From an uncultured Verrucomicrobiales bacterium (lineage in GTDB: Bacteria > Verrucomicrobiota > Verrucomicrobiia > Verrucomicrobiales > Akkermansiaceae), in contig CALFTQ010000162.1 in the NCBI GenBank assembly GCA_937916135.1, forward strand, positions 1-35,916: 35,916 bases of DNA, read 5' to 3'. Below are positions 24,817-35,916 of the stretch, piece after piece (positions within the stretch are counted from its first letter, which is position 1; each line of letters begins with the position of its first letter). The translations under genes and the position numbers were made by a program. A model generated the notes under the pieces. The model made no database searches and was not told the origin of the DNA. It worked only from the letters and a program-made list of their open reading frames with translations.

Positions 24817-26265
24817 ATGAGCGAAGAAAAGAATCAGGGGAACGCAGCTTCCCTCAATCTGTCCGATTTGGCAGATTTCCAGTTCGGACCGTCCTGGGCA
24901 CGCCCGGGTGCGGCCAGCAGCCCCGTGTACACTGAGCGCCCGGCTCGTGAGCCCCGCGCCCCCCGCCGCCGCGAAGGTGGCGAGCGCCGCCCCTTCAACC
25001 GTGACCGTCGAGATTCCGGCGAGGCGCCACGTGGCAAGGGTGAGCGCCCGCAGAAACGCGATTCCCGCCGCGAGCCCAAGCCGCAGCGCGAACTGCCCGC
25101 ACCGGCAGAGGGATTCCGCGTGGAGCTGCGTCCGGCCAACAGCATCCTGGAACTCTTCGCTGCCAATATCCAGAAGCAGAAACGCGCCCTGCCCCTTATT
25201 GATCTGGCACGCGTCGTCATGGGCGACAAAGCCCGCTACGACCTCGTTTTCATGAAGCTGGAGAACGGCCCCATGCTTATTCATTCCACCAAGGGTGACC
25301 AGGCCTGCTGGCTGACCGAGGCTGAGGCTGTGGCTTACCTCTGGAAAGCCCCCTGGTTCTCCGAGCTCTACACCAGGGAAGAGATAGAGGTGGAAGCGCC
25401 CAAGGGCAATTTCACTGCCGTGGCCGTCTGTTCCCTGGGTGGCGAACTCATAGGCCCGGTGACCTGGCACGGCTACCAGGCTGCACTCATGAACCTTTAC
25501 CGCAACAAGTACTCCACCATGCCGCTGGATGTGTTCAAGAACCGCATCTCGGTGGATAAGACGGAGGAAACCGTGGCTGCCTGGGTGCAGGCTGCCAGTC
25601 ACAAGAGCGTGTGGAAACCCACCCGTGAGGGGGCTGCCGATACCGTGCTGGAGGATGCCCGCGCCGTGGAGGCCGATTTCCTGGCCAACCACTACAGCAG
25701 CGTATACGAAGTGGTGGACAAAGTGTTCATCAACGGCTCCACCCCGCGTGCCGTGCTTTCCCCGGGCATTGCGGCCCATGTGGCCATCCTTTCCGACAAG
25801 ACCCGTCGCTTCCCGCAGATGCTCATCCCGAACCTCTGCCACGGCATGGCCCGCCACCACATGCCCATCTACAAGTGGCACGGCAATCACTTCACCGGTC
25901 CGAGCCGCGTGCGTGCCCTGCCCGCTGATACCGTGCTGGCCGACCGCATGATGGCTATCATGAACTGGGCAAAGGAGAACTCCGGCAAGAAGGCAGACAT
26001 CATGTTCGCCGAGCTCAGCGGTGTTTCCGCCGGTGAAGATGAAGCCAGCCGCCAGGCTGCCACTGATGCCCACGCCCCCTATGTGGCCGATATGATCTGG
26101 CTGCTGGAGCAAGGCTACATCGTGGTCACCAGCGATAACGCTGTGTGGTTCCCCAAGGGCGACCTGGCTCCCGAGCCGGTCACTAAGCCTCAGCCCCGCA
26201 AAGGCGGCAACAAGAAAGGCAAGAAGACCCCTGCCCCCAAAAAGGACGAACAGCCCAAGGCTTGA
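24817..26265 (+). CDS. Unrecognised conserved-looking protein with Arg-rich disordered N-terminus
   Basis: A 482-residue soluble protein I cannot assign. Residues 1-95 are low complexity and highly charged with Arg, Pro and Gly (for example RRREGGERRPFNRDRRDSG), the kind of tail seen in RNA-binding proteins. Residues about 98-440 look like one or two folded domains with no enzyme motif known to me; LIPNLCHGMARHHMPIYKW and VADMIWLLEQGYIVV are conspicuous, the latter like a winged-helix-type or capping segment. The C-terminus is basic with Lys (KGGNKKGKKTPAPKK). Both tails suggest nucleic-acid or ribosome contact, an inference. It has its own promoter candidate and a strong bidirectional terminator behind it. 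Codon usage is even and GC-rich, as in highly expressed genes of this window such as dnaE. Confidence 0.85.
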   Translation: MSEEKNQGNAASLNLSDLADFQFGPSWARPGAASSPVYTERPAREPRAPRRREGGERRPFNRDRRDSGEAPRGKGERPQKRDSRREPKPQRELPAPAEGFRVELRPANSILELFAANIQKQKRALPLIDLARVVMGDKARYDLVFMKLENGPMLIHSTKGDQACWLTEAEAVAYLWKAPWFSELYTREEIEVEAPKGNFTAVAVCSLGGELIGPVTWHGYQAALMNLYRNKYSTMPLDVFKNRISVDKTEETVAAWVQAASHKSVWKPTREGAADTVLEDARAVEADFLANHYSSVYEVVDKVFINGSTPRAVLSPGIAAHVAILSDKTRRFPQMLIPNLCHGMARHHMPIYKWHGNHFTGPSRVRALPADTVLADRMMAIMNWAKENSGKKADIMFAELSGVSAGEDEASRQAATDAHAPYVADMIWLLEQGYIVVTSDNAVWFPKGDLAPEPVTKPQPRKGGNKKGKKTPAPKKDEQPKA

Positions 26266-26290
26266 TACCTGCCCATAAGTTCTGAAAGAG

Positions 26291-26325
26291 GAAACCCCGC
26301 CTGATTATTTATGAGGCGGGGTTTC
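26291..26325. terminator. Bidirectional intrinsic terminator
   Basis: A perfect 12-base-pair stem, GAAACCCCGCCT (26291-26302) with AGGCGGGGTTTC (26314-26325), and an 11-base A/T-rich loop. It separates the convergent ends of the Arg-rich-head gene (plus) and recG (minus); T-rich arms exist on both sides. Confidence 0.85.
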
Positions 26326-26333
26326 TGTCTGCA

Positions 26334-28460
26334 TCAGCAGGTAACTCCGCTTTCTTCTTCGAACTGAACCAGTTCGCGCAGCGGTGCGTGCTGTGGCTGC
26401 TTCAGTTCAGGGTCGGCATCGAGAATGGCAGCAGCATCCCGGTTGGCGCGGTGAATCAGGCGCATATCCCCCAGCCATTCAGTGAACTCAATGGCACCCA
26501 ACCCGCTCTGCGCAGTTCCCAGCACATCGCCCGGCCCGCGCAGGCGGAAATCTTCTTCTGCAATTTCAAATCCGTTCAAGGTGCGGCAGAGCACCTCCAG
26601 CTTCTCCCGGCCCGGTTCACCGGGTTTTGCCCTGGAGAGCAGGATGCAGTAGCTCTTGTGCTCGCCGCGGCCGATACGCCCGCGCAGCTGGTGCAGCTGC
26701 GAAAGCCCGAAGGTATCCGCATCGTTAATAATCATGATGTTGGCGTTCGGTACATCCACGCCGACTTCCACCACTGTGGTGGCCACCAGTATATCGAGCT
26801 GCCCCTTGTGGAATGCCTGCATCACCTCGTCTTTTTCCGTGGCGGGCATGCGGCCATGCAGCAGTCCCACGCGACGCTGCGGGAAGAGTTCTTTCCAGCG
26901 GTTCAGCTCGCTGGTGGCGCTGGCCTGCTTGCGCGAGTCGCTGTCCTCCACCAGCGGGGAGACAATGTAAACCTGTCTCCCGGCATCCATCTCCTTGCTC
27001 ATGAAGGAAATGATACGCTTCATATTGTCCGGGTTGCGGAGGGCGGTTGAAATTTCGCCTCGATTGGCTGGCAGTTCGTCAATGATGGAGACCTCCAGAT
27101 CCCCGTAGAGGGTGAGCGTAAGCGTGCGCGGAATGGGGGTGGCCGTCATGACCAGCACATCCGGGTTCACGCCACTGGCAATGAAGCGCTCGCGCTGCTC
27201 CACGCCGAACTTGTGCTGCTCATCGATGACGGCCAGCCCGAGATTGTGCGGGCGGTGCTTCTTGTACAGCAAGGCATGCGTACCCACGATAATGCGCGGT
27301 GAGTCATCCTGCATCCCGGCATCCAGCACCAACCCGGTATCGTCCACATGATCCGAGGTGCGCAGGGAGACTTTGATATCGGTATGCTTCAGCAAGATGC
27401 AGAAATTACGGTAGTGCTGCTCCGCCAGAATCTGTGTGGGCGCAATCATGGCTGCAATCTTGCCGCTGCCTACGGCCAGAAGCATAGCGCAGAGGGCCAC
27501 CAGGGTTTTGCCGCTTCCTACGTCGCCTTGCAGCAGTCGGTTCATCTGGCGAGGGGTAGCCATATCCTGCCGTATTTCCTGCACACAGCGCTGCTGCGCC
27601 GCTGTCAGGCGGAACGGGAGCTCCGCCAGCAGTTCGTTCATGTAGGCATCGCAGGTGGCGGTCACCTGCCCGGGCCGCCCCTGCACCTTCCGGCGGCGCC
27701 AGGCCACGCGGAACTGCTGGTCGAAACACTCAGCCAGGGCGAAACGCAGGCGCGCCTTGCGGTGCAGTTCTTCCTCTGCCGGGAAATGGATATCGCGGAT
27801 GGCCTGCCAGTAGGGATAGGCCGGGGCCACATCGTACCCCGGCGCGGGCAGGTCGGGTGCCAGCTGCTGCAAGGTGCGCCACACCAGGTCGCGGTATGTG
27901 CGGGCCGCCAGTCCAGGCAGCGCTTTGTAGATGGGGACAATCCGCCCCGTGTGCACGGCGGCAGCGCCCTGCCCCTCGCTCGGGGGCATCAGCGGCCCCC
28001 CCATGGCTGCTGCCACCAGCCGGTGCCCGGCATCTTCGTCATCCAGCACTTCGAAATCCGGGTTGGCCATAGTCAGCTTACCGCCATAGACGCGAACCTT
28101 GCCGTAGACGGAAAGATTCATTCCCGTGGCCAGGAGCTTAGCCACATAGGGCATATTGAACCAGCGCAGATAAAGGCGGGCCCCGTGTGGGTCATCAACA
28201 GTACCGGCTGCGACCTCAAAGTAGCGTTTGTAGGAGAACCTCCACCCCGCACTGTAGACGTGAATGCGAATGCAGACGGTATCGCCATCCTGCAGCAGGT
28301 GAATCGGCTGGGTTTTCCGCCTGTCTTCGTACCGGCGGGGAATGCGCCGCAGAAGCTGCTGCACGGTCTCTACCCCACCGGCTTGCAGTGCCTTCAGCTC
28401 GCGCTGCGTGATTCCCGCAAGCCGCTCCAGTCGGGAATCAGGCTGCAGTCCGGTGCTCAT
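26334..28460 (-). CDS. recG: ATP-dependent DNA helicase RecG
   Basis: A 708-residue RecG, which reverses stalled replication forks and moves Holliday junctions. The N-terminal wedge/OB domain (about 55-140) contains the family pattern YEDRR and LRWFN. The helicase core has Walker A GDVGSGKT (312-319), APTQILAEQH, the DEQH box (413-416) with HKFGVEQRER, and motifs V/VI (VVEVGVDVPNANIMIINDADTFGLSQLHQLRGRIGRG in short: V-G-V-D-V-P and QLRGRIGR). The length is usual for the family. The start overlaps the amidase stop as TGATG, so it follows the amidase in one operon. A bidirectional terminator lies 8 bases after its stop. Confidence 0.96.
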   Translation of the reverse strand: MSTGLQPDSRLERLAGITQRELKALQAGGVETVQQLLRRIPRRYEDRRKTQPIHLLQDGDTVCIRIHVYSAGWRFSYKRYFEVAAGTVDDPHGARLYLRWFNMPYVAKLLATGMNLSVYGKVRVYGGKLTMANPDFEVLDDEDAGHRLVAAAMGGPLMPPSEGQGAAAVHTGRIVPIYKALPGLAARTYRDLVWRTLQQLAPDLPAPGYDVAPAYPYWQAIRDIHFPAEEELHRKARLRFALAECFDQQFRVAWRRRKVQGRPGQVTATCDAYMNELLAELPFRLTAAQQRCVQEIRQDMATPRQMNRLLQGDVGSGKTLVALCAMLLAVGSGKIAAMIAPTQILAEQHYRNFCILLKHTDIKVSLRTSDHVDDTGLVLDAGMQDDSPRIIVGTHALLYKKHRPHNLGLAVIDEQHKFGVEQRERFIASGVNPDVLVMTATPIPRTLTLTLYGDLEVSIIDELPANRGEISTALRNPDNMKRIISFMSKEMDAGRQVYIVSPLVEDSDSRKQASATSELNRWKELFPQRRVGLLHGRMPATEKDEVMQAFHKGQLDILVATTVVEVGVDVPNANIMIINDADTFGLSQLHQLRGRIGRGEHKSYCILLSRAKPGEPGREKLEVLCRTLNGFEIAEEDFRLRGPGDVLGTAQSGLGAIEFTEWLGDMRLIHRANRDAAAILDADPELKQPQHAPLRELVQFEEESGVTC

Positions 28461-29155
28461 CAGCGGTTGGATTTACCCTGGTTAATGCAGCGGTAGTAGT
28501 AGTCTACGCGGCTGTGGAACCAGGCCCATTTAGGACCGGGTTTGCCGTTCGTGAGCAAAGGTGCCGGACAATTCTTACGCGTCCAGTGGTAGTGCGGCAC
28601 CACGCGGCGCAGGTTGATACCGTAGCGTTTCATGAGCACAGCAGTGAGCTTGGCAGCGCGATCCCAGGTGCGGAAGTGATTGTGCCCGCGGTTTTCACAC
28701 TCGCACATTTCAATGCCGATGGAATTGTGGTTGCCCGCGGCGGTGCCGGCATGCCAGCCGGTCTCACGGAGCGGCAGGTTCTGCACGCACATAAACTGAT
28801 CCACGGTGAAGTGCCAGCTGCGGTTGGTGAAAGCCCCGCGGCAGAGCGCGCGGGAGTGCTGCATGGCGGTGGAGGAAGGGGAATGGTTGGCCGTGCTGTG
28901 AATCGTGATGAATGCAGGGTTCAGGCGGCGGGCTCCGCGACGCTGGCGGGCGTTGGAAGGCATGATACGCACCTTGATATTCACTTCACGTGCAAGTCGT
29001 GCAATACTTCGCTGCACTAATGGGGTGCGAACCGGTTGGAAACGCACTGCTTTGGGGGTGCGCAGGTATGAATTGCGGCCCTGCTGCTGGCAACCGGTGA
29101 AAATCGCAGCTGCTCCCAGCAGCACAGTTGCCAAAAGTTTACCGTAATGAACCAT
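28460..29155 (-). CDS. Lipoprotein N-acetylmuramoyl-L-alanine amidase (Amidase_2 type)
   Basis: A 231-residue exported protein. Signal and lipobox end at IFTGC (Cys22), so it is probably a lipoprotein. The Amidase_2/PGRP domain (about 75-205) shows FITIHSTAN with the first zinc His, WHFTVDQ, NSIGIEMCE, and VVPHYHWTRKNCP holding the second His and the Cys ligand; all three ligands appear present. Such amidases cut the bond between muramic acid and the stem peptide. It is first in an operon with recG and has a candidate promoter only 6 bases before its ATG. Possible targets include peptidoglycan recycling and remodelling. Confidence 0.9.
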   Translation of the reverse strand: MVHYGKLLATVLLGAAAIFTGCQQQGRNSYLRTPKAVRFQPVRTPLVQRSIARLAREVNIKVRIMPSNARQRRGARRLNPAFITIHSTANHSPSSTAMQHSRALCRGAFTNRSWHFTVDQFMCVQNLPLRETGWHAGTAAGNHNSIGIEMCECENRGHNHFRTWDRAAKLTAVLMKRYGINLRRVVPHYHWTRKNCPAPLLTNGKPGPKWAWFHSRVDYYYRCINQGKSNR

Positions 29156-29161
29156 GCGCGT

Positions 29162-29190
29162 ATTCTGCCATTTAGCTACCCATTTGGCAA
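29162..29190 (-). promoter_or_regulatory. Candidate promoter of the amidase-recG operon
   Basis: On the minus strand TTGCCA (29190-29185), 17 bases, CAGAAT (29167-29162). Only 6 bases separate the -10 box from the ATG, so transcription would start at or next to the start codon. Confidence 0.45.
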
Positions 29191-29228
29191 GATAAAATCC
29201 TGTCGCGCAGCAAGTTTTCGATAACAGA

Positions 29229-29252
29229 AAAGGACCCCTTGCGGGGCCCTTT
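29229..29252 (-). terminator. Intrinsic terminator of the rpiB-glyA gene
   Basis: On the minus strand an AAAGGGCCCC arm pairs with GGGGTCCTTT (one G-U pair) around a GCAA tetraloop, followed by TTCTGTTATC. It begins 28 bases after the stop codon at 29281. Confidence 0.75.
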
Positions 29253-29280
29253 CCGGTAGCGTATCGCTATACTTTTATGC

Positions 29281-30966
29281 TCAGGGCATGGGGAAGCTCT
29301 TGTTGAAGGCGGAAACCTCAGCGCGGAGCTCATCATAGGCACCGGGAGTCTCGCACACCTTCTGAGCGGCAAGAATGGCCAGGCAGCGGCCGATGTACTC
29401 AGCCACCTTGCGCACATCATCTTCCTTCATGCCACGGGTGGTCACGGCAGGCGTGCCGATGCGAATGCCGCTGGGCTTGAAGGTGGTGCCCTTGTCGTAG
29501 GGGATGGCGTTCTTGTTCACGGTGATACCCACTTTGTCCAGAGCCACCTGGGCTTCGGCGCCATTCAGGCCCTTGCCGCTGAGGTCAACGAGGAAGCAGT
29601 GGTTATCCGTGCCGCCGGCCACGATGCGGAAGCCCAGCTGGGAGAGCTTGTCTGCCATAGCCTTGGCGTTCTTCACAATCTGCTCAGCATAGGTGCGGAA
29701 CTCCGGCTTGAGACATTCGCCGAGGCAGGCAGCCTTGGCGGCAATGATGTGCATGAGCGGACCGCCCTGCAGACCGGGGAACGTGGCGCTGTCCAGCTTC
29801 TTGGCCCACTTTTCCTTGCACATGACGAGACCGCCGCGGGGGCCGCGAAGGCTCTTGTGCGTGGTGGTGGAAACGAAGTCGGCGTAGGGCACGGGGGACG
29901 GATGCACTCCGGCGGCCACCAGACCGGCGATGTGCGCCATATCCACGAACATGATGGCACCCACCTCATCACAGATCTTGCGGATGCGTGCAAAATCAAT
30001 CGTGCGGGAGTAGGCAGAAGCACCGGCCAGAATGAGGGCAGGCTTCACTTCCTTGGCCTTGGCCTCCAGGGCATCGTAGTCAATCATCTCCGTCTCGGGG
30101 CTCACGCCGTAGTGCTCCACCTTGTAAGTCTTGCCGGAGAAGTTGGCGAAGAAGCCGTGGGAAAGGTGGCCACCGCAGGCGAGGTCCATGGTCAGGATGG
30201 TATCGCCGGGGTTGATGCAGGCGTGGTATACCGTCTGGTTGGCGGAGGAACCGGAGTGGGCCTGCACGTTCACGGCGTCGCAGCCGAAGAGGGCCTTGGC
30301 GCGGTCGATGGCAAGCTGTTCCACCTTGTCCACCACTTCGCAGCCACCGTACCAGCGCTTGCCGGGGTAGCCTTCAGCATACTTGTTGGTCAGGCAGGAG
30401 CCCTGAGCCTCCATCACAGAGGGAGAGGTGAAGTTTTCGGATGCAATCAGCTCGATATTGTTATTCTGGCGCTGGCGCTCCTCCTCGATGTAAGCCGCAA
30501 GCTCGGGGTCAGAAGCGGCAAGCGGGGAGCCGGAGCCCACCAGCAGACGGTTGATGTGGCGGCCACCCTCGAACTCGGCATCGAGCCAGATGCGCAGCAC
30601 TTCCTCCATGGCCTCGGCAGAAAGGAAGGCAGAAGCCATGCACAGCACGTTGGAATCATTGTGCTGGCGGGAGAAAGCAGCCTCCTGCGGCGTGCGGCAA
30701 AGCGTGGCGCGCACGCCCTTCCAGCGGTTGGCGGCAATGCTCATGCCCAGACCGGAAAAACAAATCAGCACACCACGGTCAGCGCGGCCATCCACAATGC
30801 GCTTGCACACTTTGTTGGCGTACTCGGCGTAGTTGCAGGACTCCTTCGTGGCAGGACCCACGTCCTCCACCTGGTAGCCCCAGCCAGTCAGAATCTCCAT
30901 GGCTGCTTCCTTCAAATCCACGCCCTTGTGGTCTGAACCGATGACGATGCGAAGTTGTGTATTCAT
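29281..30966 (-). CDS. Fusion of ribose-5-phosphate isomerase B and serine hydroxymethyltransferase
   Basis: A single 561-residue chain joins two enzymes. Residues 1 to about 142 are an RpiB/LacAB isomerase domain: VIGSDHKG (8-15), the catalytic-Cys loop LICFSGLGMSIAAN (Cys69), SRQHNDSNVL (99-108), and EGGRHINR (133-140). Residues about 150-561 are a full SHMT: ASDPELAAYIEEE, ELIASENFTS, GKRWYGGCE, and the PLP-lysine site STTTHKSLRGPRGG (Lys371). The linker is only about ten residues. RpiB converts ribose-5-P and ribulose-5-P; SHMT makes glycine and methylene-THF from serine. An earlier in-frame ATG exists at 31020, but 30966 starts the RpiB fold directly and lies downstream of a good promoter; the earlier one overlaps that promoter. 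The RpiB loop differs from the usual CGTG. A terminator follows. Confidence 0.93.
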   Translation of the reverse strand: MNTQLRIVIGSDHKGVDLKEAAMEILTGWGYQVEDVGPATKESCNYAEYANKVCKRIVDGRADRGVLICFSGLGMSIAANRWKGVRATLCRTPQEAAFSRQHNDSNVLCMASAFLSAEAMEEVLRIWLDAEFEGGRHINRLLVGSGSPLAASDPELAAYIEEERQRQNNNIELIASENFTSPSVMEAQGSCLTNKYAEGYPGKRWYGGCEVVDKVEQLAIDRAKALFGCDAVNVQAHSGSSANQTVYHACINPGDTILTMDLACGGHLSHGFFANFSGKTYKVEHYGVSPETEMIDYDALEAKAKEVKPALILAGASAYSRTIDFARIRKICDEVGAIMFVDMAHIAGLVAAGVHPSPVPYADFVSTTTHKSLRGPRGGLVMCKEKWAKKLDSATFPGLQGGPLMHIIAAKAACLGECLKPEFRTYAEQIVKNAKAMADKLSQLGFRIVAGGTDNHCFLVDLSGKGLNGAEAQVALDKVGITVNKNAIPYDKGTTFKPSGIRIGTPAVTTRGMKEDDVRKVAEYIGRCLAILAAQKVCETPGAYDELRAEVSAFNKSFPMP

Positions 30967-30991
30967 GTAGGTGCGTAAAACGTACGCGCGG

Positions 30992-31020
30992 ATTCTACCA
31001 CATCCCTCGCACCTAAGCAA
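30992..31020 (-). promoter_or_regulatory. Promoter of the rpiB-glyA fusion gene
   Basis: On the minus strand TTGCTT (31020-31015), 17 bases, TAGAAT (30997-30992), giving a leader of about 18 bases to the ATG at 30966. The leader holds a small inverted repeat, GCGTA-CGTTT-TACGC (30987-30973). Confidence 0.65.
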
Positions 31021-31091
31021 GCGTAATCTCTTCCTTCATTCAGGGCGGATGGGGGGCTATTCGTAAAAACGCCCATCGTCTGATTTACGGC

Positions 31092-31120
31092 TAGACTGGT
31101 GCCGCCAGATAGTGTATAAT
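31092..31120 (+). promoter_or_regulatory. Promoter of dnaE
   Basis: TAGACT (31092-31097), a 17-base spacer and a perfect TATAAT (31115-31120). The ATG at 31134 leaves a leader of about 7 bases, without room for a Shine-Dalgarno. Confidence 0.7.
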
Positions 31121-31133
31121 CGGCGCACGCGCT

Positions 31134-34646
<3,513 letters not shown>

Positions 34647-34651
34647 AGGCT

Positions 34652-35812
34652 ATGGATAAGAAGAAAATCATTATGGCTGGCCTTGTTGCTCTGGGATTAC
34701 TTGCCGGTGTCCTGGGGCAGCGCTATCTGCGCCCGCAGACTCAGCAGGAGGAAGCTGCGGCGAACTGCCCCGCCAGTGAGATTACCTCGGATGCATTCAG
34801 CCTGCGTTTCTTTCAGCACGGGCTCAAGGAAAAGGAGACCGGGAATGTACTTGTAGCTCCTCATTGCATCTCAAATGCCCTGCTCTCGTTGCAAGATATA
34901 GCAGCAGGTAGAACACTGGAGGAATTACAGGCTCTGCAGCTGAAGGAGACATTGGTTCTCCGTGCCACGGAACCATCAAGTGCCGCCCTGCTGGGGGTCG
35001 ACCTTAACCTGCCGCGGAATGAAGGCCGCTTCCCGGTCATGCCCCTGCCATTTTCTGAGAATGTTCCTATGGCGCTGAGCTTGTTCAATGGTAATCTCGG
35101 TGCGGCCATGGGTAAAGGGGATTTCCAACTGGCCGACAGCAAGATGGTGACGAATCGCACCAAATTGCTGGTGGCGGCCACTACCAGTTTCTCTGCAGAG
35201 TGGGAAACGCCCTTTAATTCAGCCAACAGCCGGACGGCTGACTTTGACAGCGCCTCCGGCGGAATGCCCCATTTCCGCCAGATGCGTAGTCGCGGCCAGT
35301 TCCGCAGCGCCAAGGCAGAAGACGGCAGCTGGCAGGCGGTTGCCATTCCTTTCAAGTCAGAAGCATCAGGTGAGCCTCTCGTTTTTATAGGCATACTGCC
35401 AGCAGGCGTTGCCCGCGACTTTGCGGCCAACCTCACCCCGGAAATGCTCACTGGCATTCGCAAATCCCTGGCAGGGGCAACGCCCCAGGATATGCTGGTG
35501 GAACTCCCCCGCCTGGAGCTTCAGATTTTCCCCTATGATATGCGCGATTCTCTGCGCCGCTTGGGATTGAAGGCTCTCTTTGATACGGAAACGGCCGATT
35601 TCTCTCCACTCACCCCGGAGAAAATCCACCTGGGCGCGTTCATTCATTCTGTTTCCCTCTCTCTGGTGGAATCAAAGGACTCTGCCAAAGCAGATGATTC
35701 GCTGGACTATGCGCACGAATATATTTCCTTCACCCGACCCTATATCTGGCTCATTGCCGATCTCTCGACAGGCACGCCCATCGACTTTATCGGATTGACC
35801 GAGGAAATGTGA
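34652..35812 (+). CDS. Divergent serpin-family protein with N-terminal membrane anchor
   Basis: A 386-residue protein with an N-terminal hydrophobic segment (about 6-22: signal or anchor). It keeps the serpin framework: SLRFFQHGLKEKETGNVLVAPHCISNALLSL in short pieces (FSLRFF, NVLVAPHCISNALL), VAATTSFSAEWETPF, VELPRLELQI, LGLKALFDTETADFSPL, and the C-terminal YIWLIADLSTGTPIDFIGL. The reactive-centre region (338-360) reads SLVESKDSAKADDSLD and lacks the small-residue hinge (EEGTEAAAA) needed for loop insertion in inhibitory serpins. It may therefore be non-inhibitory or divergent; its target is unknown. It starts 5 bases after dnaE and probably shares its transcript. Confidence 0.85.
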   Translation: MDKKKIIMAGLVALGLLAGVLGQRYLRPQTQQEEAAANCPASEITSDAFSLRFFQHGLKEKETGNVLVAPHCISNALLSLQDIAAGRTLEELQALQLKETLVLRATEPSSAALLGVDLNLPRNEGRFPVMPLPFSENVPMALSLFNGNLGAAMGKGDFQLADSKMVTNRTKLLVAATTSFSAEWETPFNSANSRTADFDSASGGMPHFRQMRSRGQFRSAKAEDGSWQAVAIPFKSEASGEPLVFIGILPAGVARDFAANLTPEMLTGIRKSLAGATPQDMLVELPRLELQIFPYDMRDSLRRLGLKALFDTETADFSPLTPEKIHLGAFIHSVSLSLVESKDSAKADDSLDYAHEYISFTRPYIWLIADLSTGTPIDFIGLTEEM

Positions 35813-35916
35813 AACAATTCAGTTCTGCTCCTGCTACAGCAATAACGAGGTACAAAACATCTTATTGATGAGGCAATTAAAGATTGATGTGTTATCCGCA
35901 TTTGTGGTGACGGACA

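Noticed and set aside
24811..26112. A 433-codon minus-strand frame opposite the Arg-rich-head gene
   Set aside because: Composition is that of an antisense shadow. The plus-strand frame has the promoter, sensible start and terminator. Because the plus-strand protein is also unassigned, I weighed both; codon bias favours the plus strand.
29599..30936. A 445-codon plus-strand frame inside the rpiB-glyA region
   Set aside because: It is antisense to two clear enzyme domains and shows no motif.
30967..31020. An upstream ATG giving 18 more residues to the RpiB-GlyA protein
   Set aside because: These codons lie across the TTGCTT/TAGAAT promoter and precede the RpiB fold without homology.
35813..35916. 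A possible promoter or small gene in the last 104 bases
   Set aside because: Only weak -35-like sequences and no good -10 or open frame are visible; the region continues outside the window.

Overview
The window looks like chromosomal DNA of a Verrucomicrobiota bacterium, most likely Akkermansia or a close relative. This is inferred from gene content and style: a secreted GH29 fucosidase, a gliding-type ABC cassette in a genome with no visible motility genes, very large ABCG-like transporters, moderately high GC, and start codons that almost never have a Shine-Dalgarno sequence. No tRNA, rRNA, CRISPR array, insertion sequence or prophage gene was seen. It is dense, ordinary chromosome with 27 protein genes, one cut by the left edge, and no gene-free stretch above 300 bases.

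Layout. Positions 1-2429 (minus): a GT4 glycosyltransferase followed by a GH57 alpha-amylase-like protein, probably for storage-glucan metabolism, behind a palindromic operator-like site. 2580-2786 (minus): a small PUR-alpha-type nucleic-acid-binding protein with its own strong promoter. 2922-16044 (minus): a long gene string with tiny gaps or overlaps. It starts with a four-gene Gld-like ABC cassette (ATPase, permease, GldG-like, DUF4340), continues with the GH29 fucosidase, then prmA, tsaB, a YkgJ cysteine-cluster protein and a 1192-residue ABCG-like transporter. 16227-18479 (plus): OsmC, a small membrane protein, a proline-rich probable lipoprotein and a TlyA rRNA methyltransferase. 18622-21026 (minus): argJ followed by a secreted HExxH protein. 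21306-26265 (plus): an L,D-transpeptidase coupled to a membrane protein, a PAS-PAS-SpoIIE phosphatase, and an unrecognised protein with an Arg-rich disordered head. 26334-29155 (minus): a lipoprotein amidase followed by recG. 29281-30966 (minus): a one-chain fusion of ribose-5-phosphate isomerase B and serine hydroxymethyltransferase. 31134-35812 (plus): dnaE and a divergent serpin.

Two points stand out. First, the RpiB-GlyA fusion joins ribose-phosphate supply and one-carbon supply, the two inputs to nucleotide synthesis, in a single polypeptide. Second, several recognisable sigma70-type promoters end only 6-11 bases before the start codon (gldA-like, osmC, L,D-transpeptidase, PAS-SpoIIE, amidase, dnaE). 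This suggests leaderless or nearly leaderless mRNAs, while other genes carry A/C-rich, T-poor leaders instead of Shine-Dalgarno sites. Neither can be proven without RNA or protein data.
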